A stretch of DNA of 52,254 nt from contig JANQEO010000039.1 of the NCBI GenBank assembly GCA_028278325.1, positions 1 through 52,254 on the forward strand, given 5' to 3'. The position numbers and the translations under genes were made by a program. Of this stretch, positions 48,150 to 52,254 are shown piece after piece. The notes below the pieces were generated by a model. That model searched no databases, was not told the origin of the DNA, and saw only the letters and a list, made by a program, of their open reading frames with translations. This stretch comes from Candidatus Binatia bacterium. Its GTDB lineage: Bacteria; Desulfobacterota; Binatia; UBA1149; JAJCZL01. Position 1 is the first letter of the stretch, and every line of letters starts with the position of its first letter.

Positions 48150-50372
48150 ATGATAGGCACCCTTACATCCCGGCGTCGACCGATACTGACGTTTGCGGCC
48201 TCGGCGATTGTCACCGCTTCTCTGGGCTGGGGCTGTGCCGAACGGCACACCGATGCCTCACGGCCGTTCGAGAAGGTCGGCGGCATCCCCCTCGAGGCCA
48301 AACAGATTTCGGATACGTCTCGTCTCTCGACCCTGCTTCCTATGGCTGGAGGAGGTAGCACGGCGTTGTCTTTGGGCGATCTCCCGGCCGGCAGTCTCGT
48401 TACCCACGTAGCGATAGAGCGGATTGGCCCTGAACGGATTGCGATCGTGCTGGACATAAGCGCGACGGGATCCGGCGGAGACCCGGTAAGCGGCTCCTGC
48501 GAACTGATCTGGGAGGGCGGGGAAGAGTTGGACCGCTGGCGCGCTTGCAAGCTCAGTGTCCCACGCAAGGTTCGCGGGGCGCAGCTACGAGTACGCTACA
48601 GCGCGGGCGTGAACACTGACGCATGGGTCGCCTCACCGATCATGATCCCTGAACGGTCCGCGCTAGGTCCTCCCGTGTTTGTAATCATGATGGATACGGC
48701 GCGCCTCGATGCCTTCGATCCCGGTGAGAGGTTCTTGGGCTTAGCGAGTGGTTTCGCACGTCTGGCCGAAGACGCGATACTCTTCGAGCATCTACGCGCT
48801 TCCTCCTCGTGGACTCGCACATCGGTTGCGACGTTGCTCACAGGGCTGTCACCCAGTGGCCATGACGTCTTCGGTCGGCTCAGCCTGCTTCCCGCTGACG
48901 TTCCCGCGCTGCAATCCGAGCTTCAGCAGCACGGCTACGTCACCGCAGCTTGGTCGTCGAACCCGAATGTCCTCCCCATGTGGGGTTTTGCTCGCGGGTT
49001 CGATGCCTTCGTCGACGTTGGCGCTCTGGAGTGGACCAAGGCCAAGGCCGACGCGATTGAAGTGTTCGGAGTTGTACGTGAAGCGATTAGAGCCCGCGAG
49101 GCGGCGCCGATCTTTCACTACATTCATCTGATGGATCCTCATGCGCCGTACGTGCCGAGCGAGGAGCATCTGACTGCTGTCCGCGAGCTCGGCGTTGCTG
49201 CAGATACGTTTCCCGGTAGGGGGCCAGATGATCTCGAGGACACAGTCCGTGAAGACTACGCGAAGTATCTGGCGGAGGTCGTCGATCTCGACGAGCAGTT
49301 GGAAGCCTTCGTGGATTTTTTGAAGGCCGAGGATCTCTATGAGTCCGCTCTCATCCTGGTTGTTTCAGATCACGGCGAGGAGTTTCTCGACCACGGCGGC
49401 CGTCACCACGGTAGGACCCTCTACGAGGAGATGCTGAGGGTGCCTGGGATCATGAAGCTGCCCTCCAACGTCAGGGGCGGCGAGGTGATGGAAGAACCGG
49501 TCGGCCTGATCGACCTGATGCCCACTGTCCTGGACGCCCTGGGCATCGCGCCACCCGGGGGCGTGGAAGGAGTAAGCCTTCTCAGCGGTCAGTGGCGGCC
49601 GCGGCCCCACGTTTCAGCGTTGAGCTTGGACGGTCGCCACCTTGCTGGTGTTGCCTACGATGGATGGAAGCTCATATCCGACTATGTGGGCGGTGAGGAG
49701 ATGCTTTTCGAGCTGGCTTCCGATCCTCACGAGAGCAGGAACCGATTCTCCGATTCCGCTGGGATGGCAGACACGCTCCGGTTTATTCTGGACACGGGCG
49801 CGGTTCGGCAGCCTCCCGGGTGGCATGTTCGCGTGTGCGGCTGTCCGGTGCGTTCTGAGTTCGAGTTTATGGCTCTGACGGGTGGCGCGGAGGTCGTGGG
49901 CGCGATGCTCGAAGACGAGGACGTTCTTACTGCGCAAGAAGGCGGTACGTTCACAATGCAGAGCGTGTTGAGGCCGAGTCGTGCGCAGCGCGAGGTCTTC
50001 GGCCGGCTTCAGCCGGTCGTCGTGCCTGACCAAGACGAGTTGGTTATCACCGGACAACCGGATGCTTCCCTCACGATTACTGGTACCGACTCCCAGCAGA
50101 TCACTTACGCCCTCGGTCGCGACAAGCAGCGCTCGACCTCGGACAGGCTCGTTTTCGAAGGGCCGACTGCCGCCACGACCGTATCGGCGAGGGAGCCCTT
50201 GGCCTGCAGTGACTCGGCCTTCGTGCCGGCAATCCAACTGATGAAAGCCGACCGGGAGCCTTGCGAGCCCTACGTTCGGGTATGGTTCGTGCCGTCGGCC
50301 CGTGTCATGGCCGAAGAAGAAGTGGATCCCGCGGTTGTCGAGCGCCTCAAGGCCTTAGGGTACACTTGGTAG
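48150..50372 (+). CDS. Second exported sulfatase-superfamily hydrolase
   Basis: A 740-aa protein starting at ATG 48150, directly after GGAGG. Signal peptide: RRRPILTFAASAIVTASLGWGC, with Cys29 possibly lipidated though the lipobox is poor. Residues about 35-170 form a beta-rich domain, as in the first sulfatase. The catalytic fold has VIMMDTARLDAF (about 178-189), SWTRTSVATLLTG (about 220-232, Thr at the nucleophile position), HYIHLMDPHAPYVP and VVSDHGEEFLDHGGRHHG (about 404-421). A C-terminal extension of about 180 residues with further Cys and beta strands is not in the first copy, but the end, ERLKALGYTW, is. It probably removes or transfers phosphate- or sulfate-type groups on the cell surface. 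Confidence 0.8.
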   Translation: MIGTLTSRRRPILTFAASAIVTASLGWGCAERHTDASRPFEKVGGIPLEAKQISDTSRLSTLLPMAGGGSTALSLGDLPAGSLVTHVAIERIGPERIAIVLDISATGSGGDPVSGSCELIWEGGEELDRWRACKLSVPRKVRGAQLRVRYSAGVNTDAWVASPIMIPERSALGPPVFVIMMDTARLDAFDPGERFLGLASGFARLAEDAILFEHLRASSSWTRTSVATLLTGLSPSGHDVFGRLSLLPADVPALQSELQQHGYVTAAWSSNPNVLPMWGFARGFDAFVDVGALEWTKAKADAIEVFGVVREAIRAREAAPIFHYIHLMDPHAPYVPSEEHLTAVRELGVAADTFPGRGPDDLEDTVREDYAKYLAEVVDLDEQLEAFVDFLKAEDLYESALILVVSDHGEEFLDHGGRHHGRTLYEEMLRVPGIMKLPSNVRGGEVMEEPVGLIDLMPTVLDALGIAPPGGVEGVSLLSGQWRPRPHVSALSLDGRHLAGVAYDGWKLISDYVGGEEMLFELASDPHESRNRFSDSAGMADTLRFILDTGAVRQPPGWHVRVCGCPVRSEFEFMALTGGAEVVGAMLEDEDVLTAQEGGTFTMQSVLRPSRAQREVFGRLQPVVVPDQDELVITGQPDASLTITGTDSQQITYALGRDKQRSTSDRLVFEGPTAATTVSAREPLACSDSAFVPAIQLMKADREPCEPYVRVWFVPSARVMAEEEVDPAVVERLKALGYTW

Positions 50373-50378
50373 ATAGCG

Positions 50379-52254
50379 ATGGTCACCCGCCGTAACTTCT
50401 ACCTCGAGATCTTTCTCATAGGCTTCGCGGCCCTGCTCCTCGAAGTCAGCTATACGCGCTTCATCTCCTACAAGCTTTTCTACTACCATACCTACCTCGT
50501 AATCGGCCTCGGGTTGCTCGGTATCGGTTCGGGCGCCGTGCTGGTCACGATCTTCCCCCAGCTCGGGCGCATCACCGTGGCCAGGATGCTCGCGGCCGGC
50601 TGCTGGCTGGCTTCGCTGACCGTGGCGCTGGGCTATTTCGTCATCGCACTGATTCCGCTCAGCGTGCTCGACTTCTGGTCCGACCCCGCCGAGTTGCCGC
50701 GCTTGTTCGCCGTGTGTCTGGCCATGTTCCTGCCCTTCCTGATGGTCGGATTGATGATCGCGGCCCTGTTCGGCCATCGCTCGGAATCGATCAACGCGCT
50801 CTATTTCGCCGATCTGGCGGGCGCCGGAGCCGGGTGTGCCGCCGCCGTTCCTCTAATGGGCGTGGTCAGCCCGCCAGTGTGCATCCTTCTGAGCAGCCTC
50901 GTCTTCGCTGTTACCGGCGCCCACGTGGCCTCGATAGGCTCACCCCGGGCATTCCGCCTCAACAGCGTTACGGCGGCGGTAGTGGCCATCATCGCGTTGT
51001 TGACGCCGGTGCTTCCCGACGTAGTTCCCGACAAGCTCAAGACCATGAACCCGGAAGCTCTTCGCGAGGGCGACGTGCTCTACTCGGAGTGGAGCCCGGT
51101 ATTCCGTGTAGACGTGACCAAGTCTCTACGCCCCGATGACGCCGTTCGGGTCATCCACCACGACGGGATCTGGGGATCGACGCTGCAGCGATACGAGGGC
51201 GACCCGGCCAGTCTGAAGCACTTCGACAAGGATGAAAGGGCTTTCCCTTTCAAGGTCGCTCCTTCGGAGCCCGAAGACGTTATCATCATAGGTTCGGCGG
51301 GCGGCCACGAGATCCTCGCCGCCCTACATTTCGAAGCCAAGAGCATCACGGCTGTCGAGTTGAACCCGGTGACGGTTTCGTTGCTCACCGAAGAGTTCTC
51401 CGACTACACAGGGCGACTCAACGAGGACCCGCGTGTGCACATGGTGGTCGACGAAGGCCGTTCCTTCCTCGCTCGTGCTCGCCAGGAATACGACCTGATC
51501 TACTTCGTGGCTCCCGACAGCTACGCGACCATGAACGCGGCCACCTCCGCGGCTTTCGTACTCACCGAGAGCTATCTCTACACCAAAGAGATGATTGTGG
51601 AGAGCTTGGCTCACCTCAAAGACGACGGGGTGATCGCCATCCAGTTCGGTGAGGACGACTTCGAGACCAAGCCCAACCGGACGCTGCGCTACCTTGCGAC
51701 TGCGCGCAGCGCTTTCGCCGAAGCCGGCATCGAAGACTTCGACAAGCATGTGATGGTCGCCACCACCGAAGGCTTGCTGAACGTTGCTACCATTCTGCTG
51801 AGTAAGAATCCTTTCACCGCCGGCCAGATTCTGAGCTTCATCGCGACGGCGGGGAAGGTGCCCGACAGCCGGGCCCGCCACGTTGCAGGCAGTAAACCGG
51901 GTGCCGATGCGATCAGCGCCGTGGTGTCACTCGACGATGAGGCGCTGTCGGATTGGCACTCCGAGTACGCCTTCGACGTGCGGCCCGTAACCGACGATGC
52001 GCCTTTCTTCTGGCACTTCACGCCCTTCTCCTCGGTGCTCGCCGGTCTCGGCGGCAGACTCGACACGGCCAGCCGTGAAGAAGGTGCGGGCGAGAGGGTG
52101 CTGCTCGTGCTTCTTGCAGTGGCCGTGGTGTTTGCGGCGGTGTTTTTGTTGTTGCCGTTCGCCGCCGTTCACAGCATCTGGGCCAAGCTCCCTCACAAGG
52201 GCCGGACTGCTCTTTACTTCTCCATGCTCGGGCTCGGATTCATGTTCTTCGAGA
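50379..52254 (+). CDS. Membrane-anchored spermidine-synthase-like protein (3' partial)
   Basis: The ATG at 50379 opens a frame that runs off the window end; 625 codons are visible. Residues 1-230 hold about seven hydrophobic helices (EIFLIGFAALLLEVSYTRF at the start, a motif of this family). A Rossmann domain follows with DVIIIGSAGGHEILAALHF (about 299-317), ITAVELNPVTVSLL and YDLIYFVAPDSYATMNA. It resembles the membrane-fused SpeE-like proteins rather than true spermidine synthases, because the DxxDP catalytic block is replaced. Helices resume near residue 570. It starts 6 bp after the sulfatase stop and so ends this operon in view. The reaction is unknown. Confidence 0.8.
   Translation, partial: MVTRRNFYLEIFLIGFAALLLEVSYTRFISYKLFYYHTYLVIGLGLLGIGSGAVLVTIFPQLGRITVARMLAAGCWLASLTVALGYFVIALIPLSVLDFWSDPAELPRLFAVCLAMFLPFLMVGLMIAALFGHRSESINALYFADLAGAGAGCAAAVPLMGVVSPPVCILLSSLVFAVTGAHVASIGSPRAFRLNSVTAAVVAIIALLTPVLPDVVPDKLKTMNPEALREGDVLYSEWSPVFRVDVTKSLRPDDAVRVIHHDGIWGSTLQRYEGDPASLKHFDKDERAFPFKVAPSEPEDVIIIGSAGGHEILAALHFEAKSITAVELNPVTVSLLTEEFSDYTGRLNEDPRVHMVVDEGRSFLARARQEYDLIYFVAPDSYATMNAATSAAFVLTESYLYTKEMIVESLAHLKDDGVIAIQFGEDDFETKPNRTLRYLATARSAFAEAGIEDFDKHVMVATTEGLLNVATILLSKNPFTAGQILSFIATAGKVPDSRARHVAGSKPGADAISAVVSLDDEALSDWHSEYAFDVRPVTDDAPFFWHFTPFSSVLAGLGGRLDTASREEGAGERVLLVLLAVAVVFAAVFLLLPFAAVHSIWAKLPHKGRTALYFSMLGLGFMFFE

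Noticed and set aside
1..52254. CRISPR arrays, tRNA or rRNA genes, insertion sequences
   Set aside because: No regularly spaced repeats, cloverleaf sequences, rRNA-like sequence or transposase motifs were found on either strand.

Overview
This 52 kb window is high-GC DNA (about 60-65 % by eye) from a Gram-negative bacterium. Predicted lipoproteins, an Lpp-like alanine-rich lipoprotein, an RND exporter and a Wzx-type flippase point to an outer membrane. A CofC-type F420 biosynthesis enzyme, MaoC/crotonase CoA chemistry, a V4R-like sensor protein and many lipoprotein or membrane sulfatase and GT-C proteins fit deltaproteobacterial-type lineages such as Myxococcota, Desulfobacterota or Binatota. 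That placement is an inference and is not secure. No rRNA, tRNA, CRISPR array, insertion sequence or phage gene was seen.

Region 1 (1-12.6 kb) is core and metabolic. It holds a partial AhpD-like protein, a V4R-like coiled-coil protein, trmJ, a small ABM monooxygenase, an RND exporter fused to a cyclic-nucleotide-binding domain, a mesaconyl-CoA-hydratase-like double MaoC protein, ygfZ and a gamma-glutamylcyclotransferase-like protein. These run forward. cofC and a crotonase run in reverse. A compact rsmD-coaD-aspartate aminotransferase operon follows, with a good sigma70-type promoter and a rho-independent terminator embedded in the 3' end of the convergent Nudix gene.

Region 2 (12.6-22.2 kb) is mixed: a Nudix hydrolase, two tandem zinc dehydrogenases, a mini-lipoprotein, a sodium:neurotransmitter-type symporter with a translationally coupled 31-aa membrane peptide (a probable MetS-like small subunit), a TMTC-like TPR membrane protein, a large polytopic membrane protein, and a secreted cysteine-rich protein of unknown function. 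The last has its own consensus promoter, a long leader and a strong terminator.

Region 3 (22.2-40.5 kb) is a surface-glycan locus. It has GT2 and GT4 glycosyltransferases (one GT4-GT2 fusion), a polyprenol-phosphate mannosyltransferase-like enzyme, two tandem paralogous GT-C-like membrane proteins (the first with a HEAT-like tail), two SAM methyltransferases, a flippase whose start codon lies in a perfect 18-bp palindrome, and on the reverse strand a GT-C protein with a GtrB-type GT2. Stop/start overlaps are common, which indicates long operons.

Region 4 (40.6-52.3 kb) looks less GC-rich and more accessory. It encodes two proteins with FkbM-type methyltransferase folds that both begin with lipoprotein signal peptides, one translationally coupled to an APC amino-acid permease. 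It also has an SGNH hydrolase, two exported sulfatase-superfamily hydrolases with threonine at the nucleophile position, an acyltransferase-3 protein that apparently starts at CTG, and a membrane-anchored spermidine-synthase-like protein cut by the window end. The working idea is that region 3 builds and flips a glycan or glycolipid and region 4 modifies it at the envelope. The lipoprotein FkbM proteins are the most novel element, because SAM is not normally available outside the cytoplasm.
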